Source: an uncultured Ureaplasma sp.
Lineage (GTDB): Bacteria; Bacillota_I; Bacilli_A; Mycoplasmatales; Mycoplasmoidaceae
Length of the DNA: 64,000 bases
Assembly: GCA_947039515.1 (NCBI GenBank)
Contig: CAMQYY010000003.1
Span: 23,201 to 87,200 of the forward strand
Direction: 5' to 3'
The notes beneath the pieces are model-generated. The model ran no database searches. It was not told the origin of the DNA and worked only from the letters and a program-made list of their open reading frames with translations. The position numbers and the translations under genes are program-made. Of this stretch, positions 11,895-23,558 are shown piece after piece. Every line of letters begins with the position of its first letter. The first letter of the stretch is position 1.

Positions 11895-12095
11895 TTAATA
11901 TAGATACTCTTCAGCTATGAATTTTGGTTCATAGTACATCCCATTTTTGGGATGTTTCGTTCCAATTTTAAATCTTTCTGGATGATGTGCTTTTTTAATA
12001 TTAGAATTAATTTTTATTCTTTTTGAAATTTTGCTGGTTAAAAAGTAAACAAATAATTCTAAAATATTACGGATTAACATCAACCAAATAATCAA
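11895..12095 (-). CDS. Small hypothetical protein (66 aa)
   Basis: ORF MIIWLMLIRNILELFVYFLTSKISKRIKINSNIKKAHHPERFKIGTKHPKNGMYYEPKFIAEEYLY. Confidence 0.4.
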   Translation of the reverse strand: MIIWLMLIRNILELFVYFLTSKISKRIKINSNIKKAHHPERFKIGTKHPKNGMYYEPKFIAEEYLY

Positions 12096-12374
12096 TAAAT
12101 TTCCTTAGTATTAAGTTTAGATTTGGTGAAAATTAATTTAGCATCAACTCTATTATTTAATTATTTTTTGATATTTATCCCTTTATTATTTCTTCAAAAT
12201 TAAGATTTATTTCTCCTTTAAAAAATATTTAAACAATACTTTCGAGAAATTTTTATTATCATTCAAGTTCAATCAACATATTTTTTACAGAAAATAACAA
12301 TTATTAATCGTTATTATTTAAAATATTTTTAATATATCTTGAATTATAAAAGTTAAAAATAGTACATATAAGAA

Positions 12375-12398
12375 AAGCAAACTTTTAAAAGTTTGCTT
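12375..12398. repeat. 24-nt perfect palindrome AAGCAAACTTTTAAAAGTTTGCTT
   Basis: Read directly; sits in the intergenic gap at the ICE flank. Confidence 0.7.
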
Positions 12399-12402
12399 CC
12401 TC

Positions 12403-12598
12403 AGGTAAATATATAGATATATATATCTATAAATATCAATTATTGTTTCTTATATATATTTATTTAGTTAAAATTTAACTTAATTTTGAAAAATTAATCA
12501 TAATATTTACATAATAAAATTCTTTTTTAAGAAAAAGTGATAAAATTAATATTAAGTTAAAATTAGTTTGCTATTTTAAGTTTTTAGGTAAATATATA
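12403..12598 (+). repeat. Direct repeat pair AGGTAAATATATA (12403-12415 and 12586-12598)
   Basis: Two exact 13-nt copies 183 nt apart, each preceded by AGTTTGCT (12390-12397 and 12565-12572). Confidence 0.5.
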
Positions 12599-12656
12599 TC
12601 TATATTATGAATCTTATTTTTACCATAAAGTTATTTTTAAAAAAGAAGTTAAGATC

Positions 12657-12893
12657 ATGGAAATTATCGATAAAAAAAAACCAACAAATATTTATTATGT
12701 TTCACAAAAAAAAGATACTAAAGAATGAGTAGTTAAAAGAGGAAATGCTGAAAAAAATTCGGCTGTTTTAAAAACAAAAATTGAAGCAGTTGATAAAGCA
12801 AAAGAGCTTGCAAAAAATTCTAGTGCAACTATAATTGTAAGAAAAATGGATGGAAGCATTCAAGAAACAATTTCTTTTAAAAATAAAAAATAA
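12657..12893 (+). CDS. DUF2188-like small protein (78 aa)
   Basis: MEIIDKKKPTNIYYVSQKKDTKEWVVKRGNAEKNSAVLKTKIEAVDKAKELAKNSSATIIVRKMDGSIQETISFKNKK. Confidence 0.75.
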
Positions 12894-12929
12894 CTCTTTA
12901 AAAATTAATTTTTAAAGAGTTATTTTTTT
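12892..12929. terminator. Strong, probably bidirectional intrinsic terminator
   Basis: Perfect 15-bp inverted repeat AACTCTTTAAAAATT/AATTTTTAAAGAGTT followed by ATTTTTTT; A-run on the opposite side. Confidence 0.8.
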
Positions 12930-13159
12930 GTTACACAATTTACATGCATGCATTCATTAATGTTTTTATTATTTAAATTTATTTTTCAAGCGTATTTACT
13001 ATTTATTTGAGTTAAATTAGTTGAATTAGAACCATATAACATTTTTTTATTACATAACACACACAGTCTATGTGCATTTAAACCACAATCTTTATCTTTA
13101 CAAAAACAAGGTTTTGCATTATTTCAAGATTTTTGTATTTCTGAGTTATAAGATGCCAT
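12920..13159 (-). CDS. Cys-rich small protein (79 aa), putative Zn-binding; possibly degenerate HNH-type
   Basis: MASYNSEIQKSWNNAKPCFCKDKDCGLNAHRLCVLCNKKMLYGSNSTNLTQINSKYAWKINLNNKNINECMHVNCVTKK. Confidence 0.55.
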
Positions 13160-13301
13160 AAATAATGTTTCCTTGTATTTTTTTATTATTAATATTTTAA
13201 TTCTTTTTGTTTTATTTAGTGTAGTTATTATCTTAAAAAATAATTTTTCTACTTAATGATATTTTTCCTAATACAAAAATTATCTCCATTTTATATCAGT
13301 A

Positions 13302-14804
13302 TTATTTTTTAGATTTATTTCTATCATCACTCTTATTTATTTCTTGTTTTTTTAATATTTCACTTCTATTATTTTCAAAGATTAAATTCTTATTTAAAGG
13401 TTCATAAAAGAAACTATCATCTTCAAAAAAACTATCATCAAAGAATTTTTTATCAACTTTTTTTGATTTATTTTTTATTCTCATATTGTAAGTTTTTTTA
13501 TTTAAAATATTTTGCTCTTCTACTTTTTTAATTTCATTATTTATTTCATCTTTTGTTAAAGTTGAATCAACTTTTAGAAGTTGAGATTTAATTCTTTCAT
13601 AATTAATAGGTTTAAATGCTTTTTTTAATTCTTTATTTTCTTTTCATATATTGAATAGGAACATATACTTTAAAAATTGATCTTGTCATCATAGAGGCAA
13701 TAAAGGAACAACCTTTTCAATTAAATCAGCATAGTAAACTAAAAACATAGCAAAACCAATCCATGAAAGAACTTGAGGCCCTGGTACTCACATTAAAAGA
13801 GGTCCTGTTGCCATTAATATTAGAGAAGTTAATTTTAAAAGAAAAATATATTTCTTTTTACTTATCATAGATTGTAATTCTCTAAGATTCTCTCACTTTT
13901 GATTTTCAAGATTTTTGATATCCAAATGATTAATAATTACTTTATTATTTTCATCAATAGAATAAATGATACATCTAGGTTCATCAACTATTTTCGTATT
14001 TAAATCTTTAGTTGAATAATAAATAATTTTTGTATAGCTAATATTTTTTAATTTTAATGAATTAAATTCATTAACAGTAATATCTAACGGATGATTTAAA
14101 TTATGCTTTTTTTTAAGTTCAAAAAATCTTTTATTATAGATTTCAATTAGATTATATAAATTGTTGATTAGCGATAAATTTTGATCAATATAATTTTCAA
14201 TAAAATATTTTGATCTTAAATTAGAATATTTTAAAATTTTCTTAAACTCTTTTAAATATTTTTTATATATATTTGTATTATTATTTTCTTTTAAAGTTAC
14301 TAACTTTTCATTTAACAAATTTGTATATTGTTGAATAGTTAAATTCTTTTTATTATTTAAAGTTAATTTTGACAATTTTAATATTCTTTTAAAATCACTA
14401 GGATTATATAGATTATTAATAACATTATTAATATCAATGACATTTTCTTCAATTTGATTTATTAAAGAAGCGTTATTCTTTAAATTAAAAGAAGCAATTT
14501 TTCTTTTAATTCTATTTATTTCATTTTTATTATTAATAGTTTTCAGAGGTTTTTTAAACAGTTTATCAATACTAGAAATTTTAATGAAATTCTTAATTTC
14601 ATTATTTTTTTTAAAAAGATTATTTAATTCTTTTCTTTCACTTCTCATTCGATAAATATCAGTAGAAAAGTCATTTCTTGAATTAATCAATCTTTCAGTA
14701 ACATAAACTTTAGACAAAACTTTATTAGATTCATTTGTTGATTCTAAATATTTTTCAATTAATTTATGTTCTTTAACATTATTTTTATTTTTTTCATATT
14801 TCAT
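13302..14804 (-). CDS. Hypothetical coiled-coil/membrane protein (500 aa)
   Basis: ORFs 13302-13484 and 13893-14804 in one frame (code 4); long helical N-term, TM pair ...KKYIFLLKLTSLILMATGPLLMWVPGPQVLSWIGFAMFLVYYADLIEKVVPLLPLWWQDQ..., charged C-term. Confidence 0.7.
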
Positions 14805-14915
14805 AAATTAATAATAATTTTTCTTAGATAGATTTTAATTATGTAAATTATATATTTATATTTTTAATATATAGAAATTAAAAATAATTTAATATTATTA
14901 TACATAACTAATTAA

Positions 14916-15671
14916 ATGAATGAAAAGAGCAATATGAAAAATGTTAATATAGTAATTCCATCAGGTGGATTAGGAACAAGATTTTCTGGTAGTGAATTCA
15001 TTGAATTGAAACCATTTATTAAATTCTTTGATAAGACAATGTTTGAATGATTGCTAATTGGTTTTAATTCAAAGAAATATAATATTTCTTTTTTTATTAT
15101 CATTAATGAGAAATTTAAAGATATTTATTCAAAAGATATAAAGTATCTTGAAGACAATTATCAAGTTAAATTCAAATATATCAATCTTGTAACAGAAGGA
15201 ACAACAGCTACTGCTCTTTTTTTATTCGATGAACTAAATAATTCAACTCCAACTCTTTTGGCTAATTGTGATCAAATTATTGATATTAATTTTGATGATT
15301 ACTTGGATGAGCATTTTTTAAATGATGCTGATGGGTCTATGCTTTGTTTTGATAAGGAGGATTCTAATAAATGATCATTTGTTAGAATTAGTGAAAATAA
15401 TAGGATTATAGAAGTAAGAGCAAAAGAAAACATCACTGATATTGCTATTTGTGGTTGATATTTTTGAACAAAAGGTTCTGACTTTATTAAATATGGTATC
15501 CAACAAATAATTAATTTAGATAGAGTTGGTAATGAATACTATCTATGTCCTGTTTTTAACTATGCTATTAAAAATAATAAAAAGATAATTGCTATTATTA
15601 TTGATAAAACTAAAATGCATGGTGTTGGTACACCTGAAGATTTAAGAAAATACTTATCTCTTAAGGATTAA
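14916..15671 (+). CDS. Sugar nucleotidyltransferase family protein (251 aa)
   Basis: NIVIPSGGLGTRF N-term signature, NCDQIIDINFDDYL, ends KMHGVGTPEDLRKYLSLKD. Confidence 0.8.
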
Positions 15672-15713
15672 TTTGCTTATCATAAAAAAAAATTTTATAA
15701 TATTTTTGTTTAT

Positions 15714-15791
15714 GGCGGCTTTGGTGAAGTTGGTTAACACACCTGACTGTGACTCAGGTATGCGCGGGTTCGAGTCCCGTAGGTCGCCCCA
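15714..15791 (+). tRNA. tRNA-His (GTG anticodon), with encoded G-1 and CCA
   Basis: GGCGGCTTTGGTGAAGTTGGTTAACACACCTGACTGTGACTCAGGTATGCGCGGGTTCGAGTCCCGTAGGTCGCCCCA; G-1 pairs with C73. Confidence 0.95.
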
Positions 15792-15801
15792 ATTTAAAAT
15801 A

Positions 15802-15840
15802 AAAAAATGAGAGTAGTTTTATACTAGTCTCATTTTTTTT
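15802..15840. terminator. Bidirectional intrinsic terminator between tRNA-His and atpC
   Basis: AAAAAATGAGA...TCTCATTTTTT inverted repeat. Confidence 0.75.
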
Positions 15841-15844
15841 ACCA

Positions 15845-16252
15845 TTACTTTGTATTTTTAGCTTCAATCTTATTTAGAGATAACTGCAACTTTCTATTAA
15901 GTTCATTAAAAAGATCTTCATTTTCTTTATTTATTGAATTTAACTCATCTTGCAATTTCACTGATGAATTATTAATTTTTTCAAAATCAATATTTTCAGT
16001 AAAACCGAAAAATTCTGTAAAAACTTTTATTTCACTTTTAGTTGTAAACATTAAACCATCAAGAATAATGCATGTTTTATTTGTATTATTCTCAAATGTA
16101 ATTGTTGATGTACAATTATTAATTTTAGCAATTACATTAACATGATTTGCTGATATTGTTATATGTCCATAAGTTGTTATTGTTTGAAAATATTTTACAT
16201 CTTCATCAAATTTTAAACCTTCATAATCAAAAATTTTTAATCTAGTTAACAT
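15845..16252 (-). CDS. atpC: F-type ATP synthase epsilon subunit (135 aa)
   Basis: Size, operon position after atpD, epsilon-like beta-sandwich/helix pattern. Confidence 0.85.
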   Translation of the reverse strand: MLTRLKIFDYEGLKFDEDVKYFQTITTYGHITISANHVNVIAKINNCTSTITFENNTNKTCIILDGLMFTTKSEIKVFTEFFGFTENIDFEKINNSSVKLQDELNSINKENEDLFNELNRKLQLSLNKIEAKNTK

Positions 16253-16254
16253 AC

Positions 16255-17670
<1,416 letters not shown>

Positions 17671-17679
17671 TCATTCTCC

Positions 17680-18531
17680 TTATGAATTAAATCCACTAAC
17701 AATTTCATTAATTTCACTTGTAATTTTACTTTGTCTTTGTCTATTATATTTAATTTTATAATCATCTAACATTTTATTTGCATTATCAGTTGCAGTATTC
17801 ATTGAATTACTTCTAGAAGCATTTTCACTAATTTTTGATTCGATGAATGCACCATAAATAATATTAGTTATGTATTGGGGCATTAATTCATAAATTATTT
17901 CTTCTTTATTAGGTTCAAAATCAAAATCATTTTCTTTAAAATTTACTTTATTTAATTTACTTGAATCAAATGGGAATATATCAACTATTTCAGGAACAAA
18001 AGTCATTGCATTGACAAATTTTGAATAAATCAATTTAATTTTATTAATTTCCTTTGTTTTGATAAACATCTTTCAAATTTTAAAAGATAAAGATTGAACT
18101 GTGTCATATGAAATATTTTCATATCTTTGTCCCATAAAAGATAAAAGATTATCATCTTTTATCAATTTATTATTTTTTCAATAATTAATACCTTTATTAC
18201 CATAAATAGCCAATTTATCATTCTCTCCTATGTTTTGTTTCAATAGTTTATTAATATTATTGTTAAAAGCCCCGCAAAGACCCATATTAGAGTTAATAGA
18301 AATTCATAGAGTATTATCTTCATTTTCACTAATTTTAAATAGATTATCTAAATCAATGAATGTTAATATTTGTCCAAAAACACTAAAATATTCATTAAAA
18401 TATTCTTTAGTTTTTAAATATTCTTTCTTTTGTTTTACCAATTTGGCATTAGAAACAAGTTTCATAGCATTAGTAATCTTTGAAGTAGTTTTTATAGATC
18501 CTATTTTTCTTTTAATTTGATTTAAAGACAT
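17680..18531 (-). CDS. atpG: F-type ATP synthase gamma subunit (283 aa)
   Basis: MSLNQIKRKIGSIKTTSKITNAMKLVSNAKL N-term; C-term RSNSMNTATDNANKMLDDYKIKYNRQRQSKITSEINEIVSG; ORFs in one frame. Confidence 0.95.
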
Positions 18532-18533
18532 AA

Positions 18534-19007
18534 TTAATTACCTACCTTAGTTAATCTTCTAGTTTCAGTATCAACTTTAGTTTTATTAGATTTCTTTTCT
18601 CTTCTCTTATCTCAATCCATTGGAAAAAAATTAATAAGAAAAAATAGTGCAATAAAAATAGTTGTTGGAGCTAGAATAATCATTGAAATAATAAAAGTAC
18701 AATAAGATCAAAATCCATTACCAGGTGTCGAAATACGGGCAATTTGTTTTCAAGTATACATATCAGGACCTAATTTTTTTAATTCTTCTTGTTCTGGAGT
18801 GAGAATTAGTTCAGGATTTTTTGTCAATACCAATCATTCATCATAATTTCCTTGAAAATTATCATTATAAGCAATTGTCATAAAGATAGTTGAAATAATA
18901 AAAAGAATAAGAGCAATAGCAAAAAAAACACCAGCAATAATTAATTTGTTGATTAGTTTTTTATCAAATTCTTTTTTTAATCAAGTTACTTGATTATTTT
19001 CCTTCAT
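18534..19007 (-). CDS. Unassigned two-TM membrane protein (157 aa) embedded between atpA and atpG
   Basis: Code-4 translation [157 protein letters not shown]; overlaps atpA 3' end, 2 nt from atpG start. Confidence 0.85.
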
Positions 19008-20622
19008 CATTAACCTTAAAACTATTCTTTAATTTTAAATATTTATTTTTCTCTTCATCAGTTTTTGTTAAATAATCAGATTTTACTGTTTCAGGATAAA
19101 CATAATTATCAAAAGTTTTTATTTCTTCTTGAATAAAAGTTTTTGCTACATATTTAAAAGAACTAATAAAATCATCATCATAATCTTTATTCTTTGTTAA
19201 ATACTTTTTAATATTCAATTCATCTTTAGAAAAATAATTAATAGCATTATTTCTAAAATCTTTAATTTCTTCAATTGGAATGAAATTAATAAATTCATAT
19301 TTTATTAATAACAACAATATAGTTTCATCAATTTGATCATAAGGCTTATTTTCATCTTGCTTAATCATTTCAACAATTCTTTTTCCATATTCAAGAATTT
19401 TCTTTGTTTGGATATCTAAATCTGCACCAAATTGACTAAAAGATTCTAATTCATTGTAATTAGCTAGAGTTAGTTTTAAAGAACTAGATGCTTTCTTTAT
19501 ACAAGGAATTTGAGCACTACCTCCAACTCTTGAAACAGACAAACCAGGATCAATAGCTGGTCTTTGTCCAGAATTGAATAATGAACTCAACATAAATAAT
19601 TGACCATCAGTAATCGAAATTACATTTGTTGGAATATATGCTGAAATATCACCAGCTTGTGTTTCAATGATTGGCAAAGCAGTAATAGACCCACCACCAT
19701 TTTCTTCATTTAATTTACAAGCTCGTTCTAATAATCTACTATGTAGATAAAAAATATCTCCAGGATAAGCCTCTCTACCTGGTGGTCTTCTCAATAAAAG
19801 AGATAAAGTTCTATAAGAAACAGCATGTTTTGTTAAATCATCATAAATAATTAAAACATCTTTACCTTGACTCATTCAATATTCAGCAATAGCTATTCCA
19901 GTAAAGGGAGCTAAATAATTTAAAGCAGGTAAATCTGATGCTGTTGAAGAAACTATTGTTGTATATTCTAAAGATTTACTAATAGCTAATGTACGATGAA
20001 TATTTGCAACTGTTGAATTTTTTTGACCAATAGCAACATAAACACAATAAACATTTTTACCTTTTTGGTTAATAATTGTATCTATTGCAATAGTTGTTTT
20101 ACCAGTTTGTCTATCACCAATAATCAATTCTCTTTGACCTTTTCCAATTGGTAAGATGGCATCAATCGCTAATATACCTGTTTCTAAAGGAGAATCAATT
20201 GATTTTCTTGTCATAACTCCTGGAGCTACCTTTTCAACCGGCATATATATTTTAGATTTAATGTCGTCTTTACCATCAATAGCAAAACCTATTGAATTAA
20301 TAACTCTACCTAATAATTCATCACCAACAGGAACTGAAATAATCTTTTTGGTTCTTTTAACAATACTTTTTTCTTTAATATCAGTAAATTTACCTAACAT
20401 AACAATGTAAACAACATCTTCTTCAAGATTCAAAACTAATCCTTCTGAACCATTTTCAAAAATAACAATTTCATTTAGCATTACATTATCAAGTCCAGAA
20501 GCATGAACAATTCCATCACCTAGAGAGATAACAATACCTTCTTCTTTTAATGTAGGAGTGCTTGAATAATTTTTTATTTTTTCTTTAATTATTTCTGAAT
20601 AATTATTTATTTTTGAAGACAT
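18994..20622 (-). CDS. atpA: F-type ATP synthase alpha subunit (542 aa)
   Basis: [57 protein letters not shown]; two ORFs joined through TGA. Confidence 0.98.
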
Positions 20623-20623
20623 T

Positions 20624-21166
20624 TTAGTTTTCCTCTTTTTTTATATTATATAACTTTTCAAGTTTGTTTTTAATGCTTCCATCAATAACAAAAGAATCAA
20701 ATTTAATTTTAATTCCGCCAATAAGATCTTTATTTATTACTATTTTACTAATTATTTTACTTTTAGTTTTATTTTGAATTTTATTTTCAATATTCTCAAT
20801 CTGTTTTTGATTTAATTCAAAAGGAGATTCAATTACAACTTCTAAAATATTTAAAGCAATTAAGAATCTTTGAATTGTTAATTCGAAGATTGTTATCACT
20901 TCTTTTATCAATTTATTTTTGACTATTAATTTTAAAAAATTGGTAATTAAAAGATCAAAATCATTTGCAAAAATATCATTAATGATATTTTCTTTTTCTT
21001 TAATATTTAAATAGTCATTATTTAATAATTTTATTAAATCACCATTTTTTTTAAAAACAATTTTTAAATTCATTAATTCATCATAAAATTTTTGAGTTTT
21101 ATTTTCTTCAATTCCTAAAATTGAAAAAGCTAATGCATATTCTTCATTAATATTATTTTTCATCAC
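20624..21166 (-). CDS. atpH: F-type ATP synthase delta subunit (180 aa)
   Basis: Position between atpF and atpA; C-term [23 protein letters not shown] delta signature. Confidence 0.9.
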   Translation of the reverse strand: MMKNNINEEYALAFSILGIEENKTQKFYDELMNLKIVFKKNGDLIKLLNNDYLNIKEKENIINDIFANDFDLLITNFLKLIVKNKLIKEVITIFELTIQRFLIALNILEVVIESPFELNQKQIENIENKIQNKTKSKIISKIVINKDLIGGIKIKFDSFVIDGSIKNKLEKLYNIKKEEN

Positions 21167-21779
21167 TTAATTCCTTATCAAGTGAATCTATAAATTCGTT
21201 AACTAATTTTTCATTATCAATTTTTGAAATATTCTTTTTTGATAATTCCTCTGCAGTTGCAAAAGCTATATCAATAATTTTGTTTTTAATATCTTTTTCA
21301 GAATCACGTATTTTTTTAGCAACAATAACATTTGTTTCATCCAAAATTCTTTGTGAATTTTCCTTAGATTCTTTTTCAACATTCTTTTTATGAATATGAG
21401 CTTTTTCATTAGCTAAGCTAATTATCTTATCAACTTTTATTTTGCTAGCTATTTCTTTGTTTGCAATTTCTTTTTCTATTTCTAGATTTTTTTCTTTAAT
21501 TTTTTTAACTTCATCAACTTCTTTTAATACAAGTTCTTTTCTTTTTTCAATCATTTTTTTTGCTGGATTTCAAATAAATCAAATAGTAAATATTGTAAGA
21601 ACAATAACTGCAATTATTTGAGCACAAAAAATTCAAGGATTTGGAAAAAGTGAATTTATTATATCTTCAAGTCCAACACCAGGAGGAGTTCCTGAGCAAG
21701 AAACTAATAATGGCACAATTAAAATTGAAAATAATATAAAAATTGAGAATAATAAAATTAGTTTTTTAAATTTTTTCAT
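21153..21779 (-). CDS. atpF: F-type ATP synthase subunit b (208 aa), with lipobox-like signal
   Basis: MKKFKKLILLFSIFILFSILIVPLLVSCSG... then TM and long charged helix; position between atpE and atpH. Confidence 0.9.
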
Positions 21780-21785
21780 TTTATT

Positions 21786-22118
21786 CTATATAGTTGGGGC
21801 AACAAATATTAAAAGAATAGCAACCAACAAAGCATAAATAGCTGCAGATTCAGCAATAGCCATACCAATAAGCATTGTACTCATAATAGCAGGTTTTGCT
21901 TCTGGATTCCTTGATACAGCAAGTGCAGCAGCACCAGCAGCATAACCTTGACCAGCACCAACACCACTAGCACCAACTAAAGCTAAACCAGCTCCAATAA
22001 AAGCACCCATTTTAATAAAGTGTTCGCCACCAGTTGTAGCAACAGCAATAACATCTATTAGTTGATCACTATTTTCTGAAACAACCTCAATTGCTTCGAT
22101 TACGTTTGTAATATCCAT
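21786..22118 (-). CDS. atpE: F-type ATP synthase subunit c (110 aa)
   Basis: GAFIGAGLALVGASGVGAGQGYAAGAAALAVSRNPEAKPAIMSTMLIGMAIAESAAIYALLVAILLIF. Confidence 0.97.
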   Translation of the reverse strand: MDITNVIEAIEVVSENSDQLIDVIAVATTGGEHFIKMGAFIGAGLALVGASGVGAGQGYAAGAAALAVSRNPEAKPAIMSTMLIGMAIAESAAIYALLVAILLIFVAPTI

Positions 22119-22193
22119 AAATACTCCTGATATAATATAAGTAAATTTTGAAATTTAGAATTACTATTTTATTTTAGTCCTATATATCTATTT

Positions 22194-23024
22194 TTAAGAA
22201 ATAATATTCTCAATCTTCTGATTTTCTTGAATATTTATTTTTTTCTCTTCAAGTATTTCTTTACCCTTTTCTATTTCTTGACCTCAATATGATGTCGATA
22301 GTAGAGTAAATACATAGGCTTGTATTAAACCAGTAAATAGGGAAAAATATAGATATAAACCTGGTAGAATTAATATTCCAGCAAGTACTAAACCAATTTG
22401 AGGGAACCCTCCTTGAATTATTTCTCCACTTATTGGATCTGTTTCAAGCGGGAATAAACCAGCAGCAGCTCATAAGAAAACCGCATATAAAACATATCCA
22501 GCAAACATATTCCCTCATAATCTCATTGATAATGAAATAATAGGAGTAATTCTTGAAACAATTTCTAAAGGATTAATAAAAAAATATCATTTTCTATTAT
22601 TAATCTTTGCTCCTATTAAAAAACTTGTTAAATAACTTAATCTTTGATATTTAATTGCAAAAATCTGAGAACCTATCCAAGTTATTAGAGTTAAAGTTAG
22701 AGGAATGGTATATGAAGTTGTAGGTTCTCTTATTCCTATTATTGCTGAAATGTTTGATATTGCTAAAAACATAAACAACATAAAAAAATAAGGAGTAAAC
22801 TTAATATATTTTTTACCAAGTGATAATAGAATCATCTTTTTTATCATATCAAGAATTGTATCTACAAATAAAACAATTAATGTTGGTTTTTGATCTGGTT
22901 TTAATTTTCTTGATTGAAAAAAATATAAAAAGCCAATTACAAAAAAGATTATGCAAGTAATAATAATCCCAAGTATTACTTGCAAAATATCGCTTGTAAC
23001 AATTGTAGGAGTTCACTTATCCAT
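22194..23024 (-). CDS. atpB: F-type ATP synthase subunit a (276 aa)
   Basis: MDKWTPTIVTSDILQVILGIIITCIIFFVIGF...; multi-TM, upstream of atpE. Confidence 0.9.
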
Positions 23025-23445
23025 TTACATCCATTCCTTTCTCTTTATAAAAATAAGATATACCTAAATTAACAAAAGTTCAAGATATATATCAAGCAAT
23101 TGCCATATAAATATTAAAAACCACAACATTTGTTACAAAAACACTGATTAAAACAACTAATAATAAAGGAATCATATAAAGTATATTTTGAAAAATATAG
23201 AAGAAAGTCATGGATAAAATAACAGATTTTCTTGTTTTATTTTCAAAATTTCTATTTACTATTTTAATGAATAAAAGATTGAAAATATATTTAGTTCCTA
23301 TAACAATTGGACTAATTAATAAAACTGTATAAACTAAAACTCATAATGTAGGAATTATAGAACCAATAATAATTGATATAACAATTGCCAATAAGGACAT
23401 TAAAAAGTTAAATATTAATTGTTTTTTATTGATATTATCAATCAT
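23017..23445 (-). CDS. MG406-family / AtpI-like membrane protein (142 aa)
   Basis: MIDNINKKQLIFNFLMSLLAIVISIIIGSIIPTLWVLVYTVLLISP...; four TMs, first gene of atp operon. Confidence 0.65.
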
Positions 23446-23558
23446 TTTGTTATTTATATTATCCTAATAAAAAATATATTATATACTTTAATATAATTAT
23501 ATTTGTATAAATAATTTTTTCTCAAATTCATATATTAAAATTATTCGAAAGATATTCA

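Larger units (their letters stand above)
1..12095 (-). mobile_element. Mycoplasma integrative conjugative element (partial; left part outside window, right boundary between ~12.1 and ~12.6 kb inferred)
   Basis: Co-directional VirD4, VirB4, Mbov_0395-, Mbov_0396- and Mbov_0400-like genes. Confidence 0.8.

Noticed and set aside
12600-12656. Possible small noncoding RNA in the ICE flank
   Set aside because: No GC-rich structured element or known RNA motif recognisable.
14912-15103. Minus-strand 63-aa ORF
   Set aside because: Antisense to the nucleotidyltransferase N-terminus.
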